DNA of 37,930 bases from an uncultured Saprospirales bacterium (GCA_913061325.1 CAJXUU010000012.1:1-37930), one strand, 5' to 3'; positions 1 to 10,746 are shown, counted from the stretch's first letter. The notes: a model not told the origin generated them from the sequence alone. Numbers and translations: made by a program.

Positions 1-36
1 TCTTCGTCGGCAGCGTCAGATGTGTATAAGAGACAG
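1..36 (+). other. Nextera Read-1 transposase adapter (technical sequence), preceded by 3 nt of probable i5 index
   Basis: Exact TCGTCGGCAGCGTCAGATGTGTATAAGAGACAG at 4..36, preceded by TCT. Confidence 0.99.
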
Positions 37-333
37 ATAAAAATACAGTCCGATTCCAGGAAGAATTAAAAATATATACTTAATTGCACCTGGTAATGAT
101 GATGAGATAAGTAAGAATAGTAAAGCAAAAGCAATATTAAATCCATACTTCTCCCCAAAGTCTTTTTGGACGTAAATAAAATTTACATGGGTTTCACTTT
201 CTTCATCACAATTAGAACAATTAACAGTAAAAGTAGGACTGCCTAATGCTTCTGCAAATTCATTTCTAGTATCGACCTCTGCATCTAGTTCTGTGTAATT
301 TTTACATTTTTTACAATAAAACATCAATTCCAT
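37..333 (-). CDS. Hypothetical zinc-ribbon membrane protein, C-terminus truncated by the contig end
   Basis: CKKC...CSNC motif and a hydrophobic C-terminal half. The provided ORF 16..333 reads into adapter. Confidence 0.6.
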
Positions 334-398
334 AAATCTATATTTAACAATAACAAAAAGCCTGCATTCGCTTAAGTTCTGGACTATATAGTAACTAA

Positions 399-1823
399 TT
401 AAACCATCTCACCCTTCAATGTGGCCTGATTCACTTCATCTACTCTCACCATCACATAATCTCCGGCTTTATGATCACCTGTTTTAGGAAATATAAGCAT
501 CTTGAATTGATCATTTTTGCCTTTCCAATGTTGATCAGATTTTTTACTATTCCCTTCTATCAATACTTTGAAGGTCTTTCCGATATCAAGTTTGTTGGAG
601 TCAAAAGAAAGTTTGTTTTGCATCTCTATTACTTCAGCAAGTCTTCTCTTCTTCAGTTCGAGAGGAATATCATCTTCGTATTTTTTCGCAGCTAATGTTC
701 CTGGCCTTTCGCTATAGAAAAACATATATGACATCGTATAATTTGTGTATTCCATGATACTTAATGTCTCCTGATGGTCCTCTTCTGTCTCACTACAAAA
801 ACCAGTAATGATATCAGCAGATATAGCGCAATCAGGGATGATCCTATAGATGGAATCAACTCTTTCTTTGTACCATTCTCTTGTATAAGTTCGATTCATT
901 TTTTTGAGAATCCGACTGTTACCTGATTGTACAGGGAGATGGATGTAATTGCAGATATTCTCATATTTAGCAATAGTGTACAAGACTTCATCTGTGATAT
1001 CTTTAGGGTGAGAAGTAGAAAACCTTACTCTCATTTCAGGACTAACAAGTGCAACCATCTCTAATAATTGAGCGAAAGTGACTTTTTCTTTTGTTTCAGG
1101 ATTTTCCCACTTGTATGAATCTACATTTTGGCCCAAGAGCGTAACCTCTTTATATCCATTTTTTACCAATTCTGTTGCTTCTGCTATAATTGAGAATGCA
1201 TTTCTAGATCTTTCTCTTCCTCTTGTGAATGGAACTACACAAAATGAGCACATATTATCACATCCTCTCATAATAGAGATAAATGCAGATACGCCGTTTG
1301 TTCCTAATCTCATTGGTGATATATCAGCGTAAGTTTCCTCTCGGCTTAACAATACATTGATACTTTGATCTCCTTCTTCTGCAGAAGATATCAAATTAGG
1401 TATGTCTCTATACGCATCTGGTCCTACAACTAGATCGACCAATTTTTCTTCTTCGAGTAATTTAGACTTTAGTCTTTCTGCCATACAGCCCAATATCCCA
1501 ATCATTACTTCAGGACGCTCTCTCTTTACTCTGTTAAATACCCCTAACCTACGACGGACATTATATTCAGCTTTCTCTCTGATAGAACAAGTGTTAATCA
1601 AAATCAGATCGGCAACTTCCATGTTTCGAGTCGGGCCATACCCAGATTCAGCAAGTATTGAAGCTACAATCTCACTATCACTGAAGTTCATCTGACATCC
1701 ATAACTTTCTATATAAAATGATTTTTGTCCTGGGATCTTACCTCCATCGAAAAAGACTTCTCCTTGTTTACTTTCGTCCACTGTCTTCTCCAGATCAGCT
1801 ATGGTAGGATTGTCGTTATACAT
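399..1823 (-). CDS. miaB: tRNA-2-methylthio-N6-dimethylallyladenosine synthase MiaB
   Basis: N-terminal [15 protein letters not shown]; radical-SAM [25 protein letters not shown]-like C-terminus. Confidence 0.97.
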   Translation of the reverse strand: MYNDNPTIADLEKTVDESKQGEVFFDGGKIPGQKSFYIESYGCQMNFSDSEIVASILAESGYGPTRNMEVADLILINTCSIREKAEYNVRRRLGVFNRVKRERPEVMIGILGCMAERLKSKLLEEEKLVDLVVGPDAYRDIPNLISSAEEGDQSINVLLSREETYADISPMRLGTNGVSAFISIMRGCDNMCSFCVVPFTRGRERSRNAFSIIAEATELVKNGYKEVTLLGQNVDSYKWENPETKEKVTFAQLLEMVALVSPEMRVRFSTSHPKDITDEVLYTIAKYENICNYIHLPVQSGNSRILKKMNRTYTREWYKERVDSIYRIIPDCAISADIITGFCSETEEDHQETLSIMEYTNYTMSYMFFYSERPGTLAAKKYEDDIPLELKKRRLAEVIEMQNKLSFDSNKLDIGKTFKVLIEGNSKKSDQHWKGKNDQFKMLIFPKTGDHKAGDYVMVRVDEVNQATLKGEMV

Positions 1824-2292
1824 TGTGTATGTTTTATTATTTATTTCTATATTGGCTGGGTATATTAATTAACCAATTATTTCGATGTGCAAAGGTATTT
1901 AAAAAATAGATAGCACGTGACAAAGTGGCAGGAGTGTTTTTGAGGAATTGATAAATTTGTGGTGAGAGATAGAACCTTTTCCATTCTTTCCCTTCAAAGG
2001 GAAGGCGAGTGTCTGTAGCTCGGGCATGCATGATAAGGCATTTGTGAAAGTCCAGACCCTATAGCATCATCTTTCCTTTTTAAGCATAGCGAATATGATA
2101 TTATGGTAATAAAATTTCCAAACACTTAATTAATTATTAGCATAATCGCTCAGCACTATATAATTTATATCGAAGACATTATCAAGAAAAAACGGGAGAA
2201 AGGGTTTAACATACAATGGAAAGTAAGGAGAATGAATTATACGCATATTAAAAATTTAAATACATTGATTGCCAGATACCTAAGGCAACGTT

Positions 2293-3042
2293 TTGCCATT
2301 TCAACAGGTCTTATTATCAAACCACATTATCTTGAAATACTTCATCTACATATTCACCTTTACTATCTTTTGCACATCATGTGTAACGGACAAGCATTGG
2401 TATGATGACGTAGTTAGGAATAAAGTATCTGACGAAGCAAGTAGCTATTTTGCACCTAAAGGCCAAAGTGAAAATTTTGCGATGGATTCTGTTTTGTATG
2501 ACAAGCTAATAGAAAATGGTACAAGTGATTATTGTGCAATGGTGTCTGCCTTTGCCATGAGCGATGTTGAACTAGAAAGACAATTACCCAATCGATGTCA
2601 TAGTCAATTTTATGAATTTGGAAATTGTATTGCTTCTATGTTAGAAGACACAGTTACTATCACATTCAGAACCAAAAATCTTCGTAGAAGTATAGCTAGT
2701 AATAAGATCTTAAATATCAAAATACTAGAAAGTGATCATCATGCTGAGATCATCCATTGGGGGGATTCACAAAGAGAAGTTACAAGAATAGACGGAAGTA
2801 AAGAATTAAGAAAGTCTCCATCTAGCGAAATTATACAGACCAAGCTAAAACTCAATAAAAGAAATTACGCAATTGGAGATACGATAATAGGAGAAATTAA
2901 GATCACTTCTTACCAACAAAAAGGAAGAAGAAAAATAAAAGTCAAAGAATACACTGAAGGTAAATTCAGAGCTATCATCGGTAGATATGGAGTAAACTGT
3001 ATTCAAGAAAAATCACTTGCAACTTCTTGGATCAAGGAATAA
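2293..3042 (+). CDS. Hypothetical lipoprotein
   Basis: Complete ORF with hydrophobic N-terminus and lipobox-like FCTSC; no family recognised. Confidence 0.6.
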   Translation: MPFQQVLLSNHIILKYFIYIFTFTIFCTSCVTDKHWYDDVVRNKVSDEASSYFAPKGQSENFAMDSVLYDKLIENGTSDYCAMVSAFAMSDVELERQLPNRCHSQFYEFGNCIASMLEDTVTITFRTKNLRRSIASNKILNIKILESDHHAEIIHWGDSQREVTRIDGSKELRKSPSSEIIQTKLKLNKRNYAIGDTIIGEIKITSYQQKGRRKIKVKEYTEGKFRAIIGRYGVNCIQEKSLATSWIKE

Positions 3043-3137
3043 AGTCTTCCTGATTTTAAAACATGTGAATTAATTGCATTCGGATAAAACTAAATCTACA
3101 ATATTCTATTTGTATTGTAGAAAAATGATTTAGACAT

Positions 3138-4007
3138 ATGTTCAGATACATCCCATTCGAAGAGATTGAAAAAAACAAATGGAACGGCACAGTCCACTAC
3201 GCTAACAATGGAAATATCCAAGGCTATCATTGGTATCTCAAAGCCGTGCTAAGTGAATGGGGAGCAATCGTAGAAAATGATTACGAAACCGTTGTGCCTG
3301 TAATCACTGAACCTATCAAGCCATATCAGTATCGCTTACTGCAAGAGTTAGGCCCGTATTCTGTCAATTTGCTTAATAAAGAGAGAATGGACAAAATTTT
3401 GCCACTTCTCGAAAAGCACAACAAAAGCGCTCAATATCCAATAAATAGTAGAGTGAGTTCTTCCCATCTTACAAAGTACATACACAAGGCAAGACAGAAG
3501 TCGGTTTTTCTAGGGGGAAAGAATTATGATGATTTATCAAAAACATACAGCGACGAGTTGCTTGATAATCTTTATGGGAATGGTTTTGAAAAGATCAAGA
3601 TAATGTCTGGAAAAAAGCCAGAAGTAATAGTAGAACTGCTGAAAGAAAGTAAACAGTACAAAAATGCCCTTATGCGGATAATGTATAATGCAATGCACCG
3701 AGGAGTAGGGTTTTCAAACGGAATAGAAGACAAAACTACAGGAGAGATATTAGCAATCAGTTTTTTCTTAGGTACGCCAAGTTCAATCTCAGAACTGGTA
3801 TCATTTACCAATGGAGAGAAAAAGTATCGACAATTGATTTTTGATTTAATATTCCGAAATAACTCAGAGAAGGCATCTAAAGTAGAGACTTTCCACAATG
3901 TAAATGACTTGCAAGAAATGGGATTTGATTTAGAACCTGTTGGTGATATTCAATTTAAACGTTCGACTTTCTTTAATTTTAAAAAGGCTTTTGGAGGAGC
4001 TGTGTAG
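3138..4007 (+). CDS. GNAT/FemAB-like acyltransferase family protein
   Basis: N-terminal pattern NGNIQGYHWYLKAVLSEWGAIVENDYETVVPV resembles the Bacteroidota FemAB-like family; complete ORF. Confidence 0.6.
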   Translation: MFRYIPFEEIEKNKWNGTVHYANNGNIQGYHWYLKAVLSEWGAIVENDYETVVPVITEPIKPYQYRLLQELGPYSVNLLNKERMDKILPLLEKHNKSAQYPINSRVSSSHLTKYIHKARQKSVFLGGKNYDDLSKTYSDELLDNLYGNGFEKIKIMSGKKPEVIVELLKESKQYKNALMRIMYNAMHRGVGFSNGIEDKTTGEILAISFFLGTPSSISELVSFTNGEKKYRQLIFDLIFRNNSEKASKVETFHNVNDLQEMGFDLEPVGDIQFKRSTFFNFKKAFGGAV

Positions 4008-4049
4008 CAAAAATCAATAGGGAAACAATATCGGATAATTTCTACCAGT

Positions 4050-4721
4050 TCAACTAATTATTTTAATAAATAGAGATCCTAAATCATTGTAGATTATAGA
4101 CAATTGGAGGAAATCATTTTTATAGGTAGTAGGTGTAGATGATACAACATCGGGAATGTCTACAGCCGCTAGATTTGAGAAAGAATAATTATATGTTAGT
4201 TCTAGGTCTATTTTTTGGAACAAGGTAACGCCTGCACCAAGTTTTGGTATGTAAAAGAATCTGTGGACGACTTCATCCAATATATTAGTGTCTCTTGGAG
4301 GATCGAAGTCGATATAAATATCTTCTCTTTCAAATTTGGCAAGGTAACTAAATCTTAGGCTCGCAATAATGAACCAGGTTTCTGATAAAGAAACATTTAA
4401 ATGTATTGGTAGATCTAAAAAAGTCGCTTTGTGATTCGAAATATCTATATCATTAAATCCTTTGAAGTAACTTATTCCTGATGAAACGTTAAGTTTTGTT
4501 TCACTATCTATGATATATGATAACCTGAAGTTGAATCCAAAGGAGCCTTTTTGATCAGAGTCGCCAATTCTAAATATTCCTTGAAGACCTTCATTGTTTG
4601 TTTTCTTATAAAAGTTTTGCATTGTGCTTAACTAAGCTCCGAAATTGAATTTAGATTGTCCATAAGATGTCACAGCTATGCAAAATATAAAAAGGATAAG
4701 TAGAATATTTTGTCAGTTCAT
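4050..4721 (-). pseudogene. Outer-membrane beta-barrel protein gene interrupted by two in-frame stops between signal peptide and barrel
   Basis: In frame with ORF 4050..4622, the upstream sequence reads MN*QNILLILFIFCIAVTSYGQSKFNFGA*LSTMQNF, with stops TGA at 4713..4715 and TAG at 4632..4634. Confidence 0.7.
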
Positions 4722-4980
4722 AAGTTCAAGAACAATTGATCATTTGTAAAGCTAAGTAAAAGAGATTTATTATTCAATTAACGAATAAAGCTGCATTTCG
4801 AAATATCTTTTTTTATTCTTTCATCTAAAAATACTTGTCTGACTATTAATCATATCAATAACGATTTTATTATTCTAGATGCTCTTTGATTAGCATGGAT
4901 CTTACAATGAGTTTTTGTTGTTGCAACAAACAACAATTATGATGAAATCGCATTGTAAATGTATCTAAACAATATAAATT

Positions 4981-5946
4981 ATGGATAGAAGGAAATTTAT
5001 CAAAGATTCGGCAATAATAGGCGCGGTAACTGTTAGTCCAAGTATTGTGCTTGCCAATTCTGGAATGTACTCTGATGAACGATATCGAAAAGTACATAGA
5101 GTTCTTACAGCAGGAGCTACCTTTGTCGGTACTTTGCCCATATTAAGAGCTTTTGCAGGGAATCATACTGATTATGTTTCACCATTTGTATTGTTTGATG
5201 AATTTGGCCCTGTGGAAGTAGCTACTAACACAGATCCGCTAAAGGTAGAAGCACATCCTCATGCAGGAGTGACACCTACTACTTATTTTGTATCTGGAAG
5301 TGGCCACCACAAGGATAGTCTCGATTATGATTTTCAGATTGAAACGGGAGAATTTATGATGTTCAGTTCTGGTAGTGGGGCAATACACATGGAAGAGTCA
5401 GGAAATATTTTAAAAACAGAAGGAGGACTGATGCATGGATTCCAAATCTGGCTTAATACTCCCCAGAAGTATAAATGGGACGCTCCCTCTACTACCATAA
5501 ATAAAGGAAAATCAATGCCAACGATTGTTCATGATGATTTTACAGCGAAGGTGATCATGGGAGAGCTATTTGGACATAATGCAGATGTGAAGACATTATC
5601 GCCAACTTTCTATTATCATGTAAATCTTGAAGAAGATAAACGTCTTGATATTCCAACTGATCCTACGCACAATGCATTTATATATGTTGTTGATGGTGAA
5701 TTGGAGATCGAAAACCAGAAGTCTCTAAAAAAGAATCAAGTGGCACTCTATGAAAGAGGTAAAAGTGATATCAACCTGTATGCTAATACAAAAGCTGAAT
5801 TTTTTGTTCTAGGTGGAAAGCCTCTTGATGAGGTTGTGTTTTCTTATGGGCCATTTGTGATGAATAATGAGGAGGAGATCAGACGATGTATTAACAATTA
5901 TAATACAGGGAAGATGGGAGACCCGGAAGTGGTTAATAAATCATAG
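4981..5946 (+). CDS. Pirin family protein with Tat-like signal peptide
   Basis: MDRRKFIKDSAIIGAVTV twin-arginine leader; pirin-type cupin sequence VEAHPHAGVTPTTYFVSGSGHHKDSLD and SGSGAIHMEES. Confidence 0.88.
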   Translation: MDRRKFIKDSAIIGAVTVSPSIVLANSGMYSDERYRKVHRVLTAGATFVGTLPILRAFAGNHTDYVSPFVLFDEFGPVEVATNTDPLKVEAHPHAGVTPTTYFVSGSGHHKDSLDYDFQIETGEFMMFSSGSGAIHMEESGNILKTEGGLMHGFQIWLNTPQKYKWDAPSTTINKGKSMPTIVHDDFTAKVIMGELFGHNADVKTLSPTFYYHVNLEEDKRLDIPTDPTHNAFIYVVDGELEIENQKSLKKNQVALYERGKSDINLYANTKAEFFVLGGKPLDEVVFSYGPFVMNNEEEIRRCINNYNTGKMGDPEVVNKS

Positions 5947-6065
5947 ATAGTGGGTTGAAAAATAAATTAGTCACAATTATTTTCATTCTAAAAGCTTAAA
6001 GAATGATCAAGGAAGACAGAACAGAAGACTTATCTGTGTAGAACATTTCATCTATCCTTTACGTT

Positions 6066-6890
6066 TTGTATTATTACATGATGAATTCTTTTTTCAAATA
6101 CGCGATTTGCTGGTTTTTTATTGCTATATCATTTGAAGTAGCAGCACAAAAAACGTTTCAACCAAAAGCTACCCAGATAGATTGGAAGGGGATTGTATAT
6201 CGAAAAGAGATTGCCTATGAAGCTAGGATTCATACGAATGGTGGATTGATTGGTGTCAATATAGGAAAGATTAAGACTTATTATAAAACCAATTACTATC
6301 ACCTTAGTATTGGCTATCTCAAGGATCCTAGAGAAAAGCGACAGAATAGAAATTTATCATTTAAGTTTCCTGATAGAAGTAAGTCTTTTGCATTTGGCAA
6401 ACAAAATTCAGTGATAAATATTCGCGCAGGAGTTGGATCAAAACGATTTATCAGTGAAAAAGCTAAAAGAAAAGGGATAGCGATAGGATATGATTATAAT
6501 ATTGGGCCGTCTCTGGCACTTTTAAAGCCTTACCAATTAGAGTTAATCTATGAAGTAGATAGTGGTTCGCCTAACGATAGAGAGATTAGAGTGGAAACTT
6601 ATTCTGAGGATAACGCTGATAAATACCTGAATTTCAATGATATATTTGGTGGAGCTGGGTATTGGAATAATTTTGGCCAAATATCCATCATACCTGGTAT
6701 CCAAGGAAAATTAGGACTATTCTTTTCTATGGGAGCATTTGATAAAACAATTAAATCAATAGAAGTAGGTGTAATGGGAGATATTTATATCAAAAAATTA
6801 CCAATAATGGTAGCAACTGAAACGGTTAGTAATAAACCTTACTTTTTTAACTTTTATGTCAAATTCCTTTTCGGGAAGAGAAGTAATTGA
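6066..6890 (+). CDS. Hypothetical exported protein, probably outer-membrane barrel
   Basis: Signal peptide AICWFFIAISFEVAAQ followed by alternating barrel-like strands and an aromatic-rich C-terminus. The start may be an internal Met. Confidence 0.65.
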   Translation: MYYYMMNSFFKYAICWFFIAISFEVAAQKTFQPKATQIDWKGIVYRKEIAYEARIHTNGGLIGVNIGKIKTYYKTNYYHLSIGYLKDPREKRQNRNLSFKFPDRSKSFAFGKQNSVINIRAGVGSKRFISEKAKRKGIAIGYDYNIGPSLALLKPYQLELIYEVDSGSPNDREIRVETYSEDNADKYLNFNDIFGGAGYWNNFGQISIIPGIQGKLGLFFSMGAFDKTIKSIEVGVMGDIYIKKLPIMVATETVSNKPYFFNFYVKFLFGKRSN

Positions 6891-7029
6891 TCTTTTGTCA
6901 TATGGTAAGCTTACCTTTACAAAACTAAAATAGTCACTCAAGCATTGTGATTAGATTAGGATATATAAAAGTCTTTTCTGATTGATAAAAATGATGGAAG
7001 GACAATTGAAATAATCATAAAATAAGAGG

Positions 7030-7905
7030 ATGTTAGAACTTCCTGTAATAAATAAAGAAACAGCAACTAGAACAAAAAAACCAGATTGGTTGAGAGTGAA
7101 GTTGCCGATTGGTGAAGACTATAAACGAGTTCGGAGTCTCGTTGATGAATATAAATTAAATACTATTTGTCAAAGCGGGAATTGTCCCAATATGGGGGAG
7201 TGTTGGGGAGCTGGTACTGCCACTTTTATGATTCTTGGTAATGTATGTACAAGAGGATGTTCGTTCTGTGCAGTGAAGACTGGGCGGCCGCCAGAGTATG
7301 ATGAAGATGAACCGAGAAGAGTAGCTGAAGCAATCAAACTGATGGAGGTGAAGCACGCTGTAATCACTTCCGTGAACCGGGATGAACTCAAAGATAGAGG
7401 AGCAGAAATCTGGTATCAAACTGTCGTGGCAGTAAAAGAAATGTCTCCGGGTACAACTATGGAAACATTGATCCCAGATGTGAAAGCGAATTGGGAAGCC
7501 CTAGAAAGAATGATCAGTGGAGGACAAGAAGTAGTTTCTCATAATATGGAGACCGTAGAAGCACTCTACAGAAAAGTAAGACCTCAAGGGAAATACCATA
7601 GAAGTCTTGAGCAGATCAAAAGAATAAAGGACTATGGCAAAAGAACCAAAACTGGCTTCATGGTCGGTCTGGGGGAGACTGACGAGCAAGTATATCAAAT
7701 AATGGATGACTTGATAGAAAGTGGCTGTGATGTCGTAACGATTGGTCAATACCTACAACCTACAAAAATGCACTTAGCTGTAGATTCTTTTGTCCATCCT
7801 GATAAATTCGCTGAATACAAGGAAGTAGGTATGCAAAAGGGATTTGACTATGTAGAAAGTGGACCTTTAGTTCGGAGTAGCTACCATGCAGAAAGACATC
7901 TGTAG
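7030..7905 (+). CDS. lipA: Lipoyl synthase
   Basis: [41 protein letters not shown] carries both Fe-S cluster motifs. Confidence 0.98.
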   Translation: MLELPVINKETATRTKKPDWLRVKLPIGEDYKRVRSLVDEYKLNTICQSGNCPNMGECWGAGTATFMILGNVCTRGCSFCAVKTGRPPEYDEDEPRRVAEAIKLMEVKHAVITSVNRDELKDRGAEIWYQTVVAVKEMSPGTTMETLIPDVKANWEALERMISGGQEVVSHNMETVEALYRKVRPQGKYHRSLEQIKRIKDYGKRTKTGFMVGLGETDEQVYQIMDDLIESGCDVVTIGQYLQPTKMHLAVDSFVHPDKFAEYKEVGMQKGFDYVESGPLVRSSYHAERHL

Positions 7906-7953
7906 ACTATTGTTCAAGTTAAATTAGTAAAGACTTATTGGAGAAAAATAAAT

Positions 7954-8955
7954 ATGATTAGAGCTGGGATAATAGGTTGGGGCGAGAATGGAAAGAAGAT
8001 TGCAAATGCTCTACACTTTCAAATAAAGGATGTTGAAGTAATCGGTATAGCTACTGAAAATCAGGAAGGTCGCGACTATGCAATGAATAAGATGGGTCTA
8101 AAGCATGTTTTTTCTAACTTTAGTGGCTTATTAGAACTTCATCAGATTGATATGATTTGTGTGTGCTCAGACGGAGACAGGCATCTTAACCATGTGAAAA
8201 AATCATTGTCGTCTGGTTCTAATACGTTTATTGATCATCCTCTTGCTAGTAATGTAGAGGACTGTCGAAAATTAGAAAAAATTATTGATAATTATCCCTC
8301 ATATAAATCTACTGTAGCCTTTCCTAGAAGGTTTGATCATAGATTGGAACCTGTTCAAAGAGATATCATAGAAGGTCGATTGGGAAATATACTTCGAGTT
8401 GATTGTCATACATATGAACCGATACTGCAACAGCCTACTGAAGATGAAGTACCTAAAGTGAGAAAGGGAATCTTTATGGATTTGATGCTTCAAGATATCG
8501 ATATGGTGAGATGGCTAACTGGCGAAGAGTATGAATCTGTATACGTAACTGGTAATGCACATAAATATCCATCGCTAAAAAGACAAAATGATGCCGATAC
8601 AGCAATCGCAATAGCAAAAATGTCAGGAAGTGTCTTAGTTAATTTTATTAGCTCTAGAGTAACGCATCGTGGCTCAGGGTATGAACTAAAAATAGTAGGG
8701 ACAAATGGTGAAATAAACATAAGTCAATTGGACAAATATGATAAGTTAGTTGACAGCATTGACGGTAAGCCATTCTATCTGTCATCTGGTGCAAAAGAGA
8801 ATGACTATTTAAGATTGCTCAAGGATTATGTAACGGCTATTAAAAATGGCAATAAAATAAAGTATCAAATAGAAGATGCGACTGAAGCTACGAGAGTCGC
8901 TGTAGCAATGACTAAATCATTTCTCTTAGGACAAGAAGTATCTCTTAAATCATAA
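7954..8955 (+). CDS. Gfo/Idh/MocA family oxidoreductase
   Basis: N-terminal Rossmann fold MIRAGIIGWGENGKKIANAL and conserved-order C-terminal domain (FMDLMLQDIDMVRWLTGE). Confidence 0.88.
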   Translation: MIRAGIIGWGENGKKIANALHFQIKDVEVIGIATENQEGRDYAMNKMGLKHVFSNFSGLLELHQIDMICVCSDGDRHLNHVKKSLSSGSNTFIDHPLASNVEDCRKLEKIIDNYPSYKSTVAFPRRFDHRLEPVQRDIIEGRLGNILRVDCHTYEPILQQPTEDEVPKVRKGIFMDLMLQDIDMVRWLTGEEYESVYVTGNAHKYPSLKRQNDADTAIAIAKMSGSVLVNFISSRVTHRGSGYELKIVGTNGEINISQLDKYDKLVDSIDGKPFYLSSGAKENDYLRLLKDYVTAIKNGNKIKYQIEDATEATRVAVAMTKSFLLGQEVSLKS

Positions 8956-8959
8956 TAAA

Positions 8960-9370
8960 ATGGAAAAAGTTCTCTCCATATTGAAAGCCAATAAGCTACG
9001 AGTAACACCAGTTCGTAAGGACCTGCTTGGTGTTTTTATTAATTCCGACACAGCCTTATCTAATCAAGATATAGAAGAACGATTACATGAAGTAGATCGA
9101 ATAACTTTGTATCGAACTTTGAAATCATTTCAAGAAAAAGGAATCATTCATCGAGCATTTGATGGAACCGATACAGCTAGATATGCTGCCTGTTCTGATG
9201 GGTGTAGCGCACATGCTCATCATGATGAACATCTTCATTTTCATTGTTCGGTTTGTGACAATACATTTTGTGTAGATGAGATCAAGATTCCGAAATTAGA
9301 GATGCCTTCAGGATTTACAGCACAAAAAACGAATATAGTCGTTGATGGTATTTGTGAGAATTGTGGTTGA
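8960..9370 (+). CDS. Fur family transcriptional regulator (Fur/Zur-like)
   Basis: RVTPVRKDLL..., DRITLYRTLKSF, HHDEHLHFHCSVCDNTFC and C-terminal CENC. Starts 4 nt after the upstream stop. Confidence 0.92.
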   Translation: MEKVLSILKANKLRVTPVRKDLLGVFINSDTALSNQDIEERLHEVDRITLYRTLKSFQEKGIIHRAFDGTDTARYAACSDGCSAHAHHDEHLHFHCSVCDNTFCVDEIKIPKLEMPSGFTAQKTNIVVDGICENCG

Positions 9371-9633
9371 TTGTTTATATTTTATTATTATCAAGCCTTG
9401 CTTATTTTTGCCTTCATTTATCATCTGCAGTTTTAATAATACATAGTTGTATTTACTACCTTTCGCCTCGTCGGCCGAGCATTCATTTCTTTCTTGAAAA
9501 AGAAAACTAATGTGTGTTTGGTATATAAACCACTCTTCCAAGCATTTGCTTTTCATGTCACTCTCATATTAATCAAATTCATTATCTTGTGCAGCTTAAA
9601 GAACTCAATCCTAACCTAACTAAATATAAAGAA

Positions 9634-10746
9634 ATGAAATCAACACCACTTACAGAAGTTCATATCGGACTAGGTGCTAAAATGGCTGAATTTGCTGGAT
9701 ATAATATGCCTATCGTTTATACTACTATCTCAGATGAGCATGAATGTGTAAGAGAGAAAGTTGGCATTTTTGATGTCTCTCATATGGGAGAATTTATTGT
9801 ACGGGGTAAAGAAGCTGCTAAGTTCATTCAATCAGTAACGAGTAATGATGTATACAAACTAGAAATAGGAGATGCACAATATAGCTGTATGCCAAACGAT
9901 GATGGTGGAGTAGTAGATGATCTTTTGGTCTACAGACTAGCGGAAGATATGTGTGCAGAAGGGGAGCAAGCTTTTATGTTGGTCGTAAATGCTTCTAACA
10001 TTGAGAAGGATTGGAATTGGTTAGAAAGCAAGAATAAGTACGAAGCTAGAATGATCAATATTTCTGATAATACTGGTCTATTGGCTGTTCAAGGGCCGGA
10101 TGCAGTGAAGTTGGTTCAGAAGTTAACGGATTTTGATACATCATCTCTGGAGTACTATACTTTTACTAAGACTAAGGTTGCTGGGCTTGATAACGTGATA
10201 CTTTCTGCTACAGGATATACTGGAAGTGGAGGTTTTGAGTTATATGTCGATTCTAAAGATCTGTTAGCGTTATGGAATGCAGTTATGGCAGCTGGTAAAG
10301 AATTCGAAATCAAACCTGCTGGTCTAGGTTCTAGAGATACCCTACGATTAGAGATGGGCTACTGCTTGTATGGTAATGATATATCTGATACAACTTCTCC
10401 ACTAGAAGCAGGACTTGGATGGATTACTAAACTAAAAATAGAGGATGATTTCTGTTCGAAATCTATTTTTCTTAAGCAAAAAGAAGATGGTCTCAAAAGA
10501 AAGCTGGTAGCATTCAAAGTAGATGGAAAACGTGTACCAAGACATGATTATACTATCCACGATCTGGAAGAAAATGAGATCGGAATAGTGACCTCTGGTA
10601 CTCAATCACCTTCTCTCGATATTCCTATAGGCATGGGGTATGTACCAAGAGCTATGGGTAAAGTAGGGGAGAGGATCAAAGTGAAGTTTGGTAAAAAGTT
10701 TTTAGAAGCAGAGATTGTGAAGTTGCCGTTTTATAAAGTGAAATAA
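9634..10746 (+). CDS. gcvT: Glycine cleavage system aminomethyltransferase (T protein)
   Basis: MKSTPLTEVHIGLGAKMAEFAGYNMPIVY, GIFDVSHMGEF, and AGLGSRDTLRLEMGYCLYGNDI. The ORF track begins at 9589, but the internal Met at 9634 fits the family start better. Confidence 0.96.
   Translation: MKSTPLTEVHIGLGAKMAEFAGYNMPIVYTTISDEHECVREKVGIFDVSHMGEFIVRGKEAAKFIQSVTSNDVYKLEIGDAQYSCMPNDDGGVVDDLLVYRLAEDMCAEGEQAFMLVVNASNIEKDWNWLESKNKYEARMINISDNTGLLAVQGPDAVKLVQKLTDFDTSSLEYYTFTKTKVAGLDNVILSATGYTGSGGFELYVDSKDLLALWNAVMAAGKEFEIKPAGLGSRDTLRLEMGYCLYGNDISDTTSPLEAGLGWITKLKIEDDFCSKSIFLKQKEDGLKRKLVAFKVDGKRVPRHDYTIHDLEENEIGIVTSGTQSPSLDIPIGMGYVPRAMGKVGERIKVKFGKKFLEAEIVKLPFYKVK

Noticed and set aside
1837-2031. 64-aa minus-strand ORF (MHARATDTRLPFEGKEWKRF...)
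   Set aside because: Lies in intergenic DNA upstream of miaB with no signal or domain features; more likely non-coding or repeat-derived.
9308-9556. 82-aa minus-strand ORF overlapping the Fur gene end
   Set aside because: Overlaps a well-supported CDS and a GC-rich intergenic segment; no coding features.
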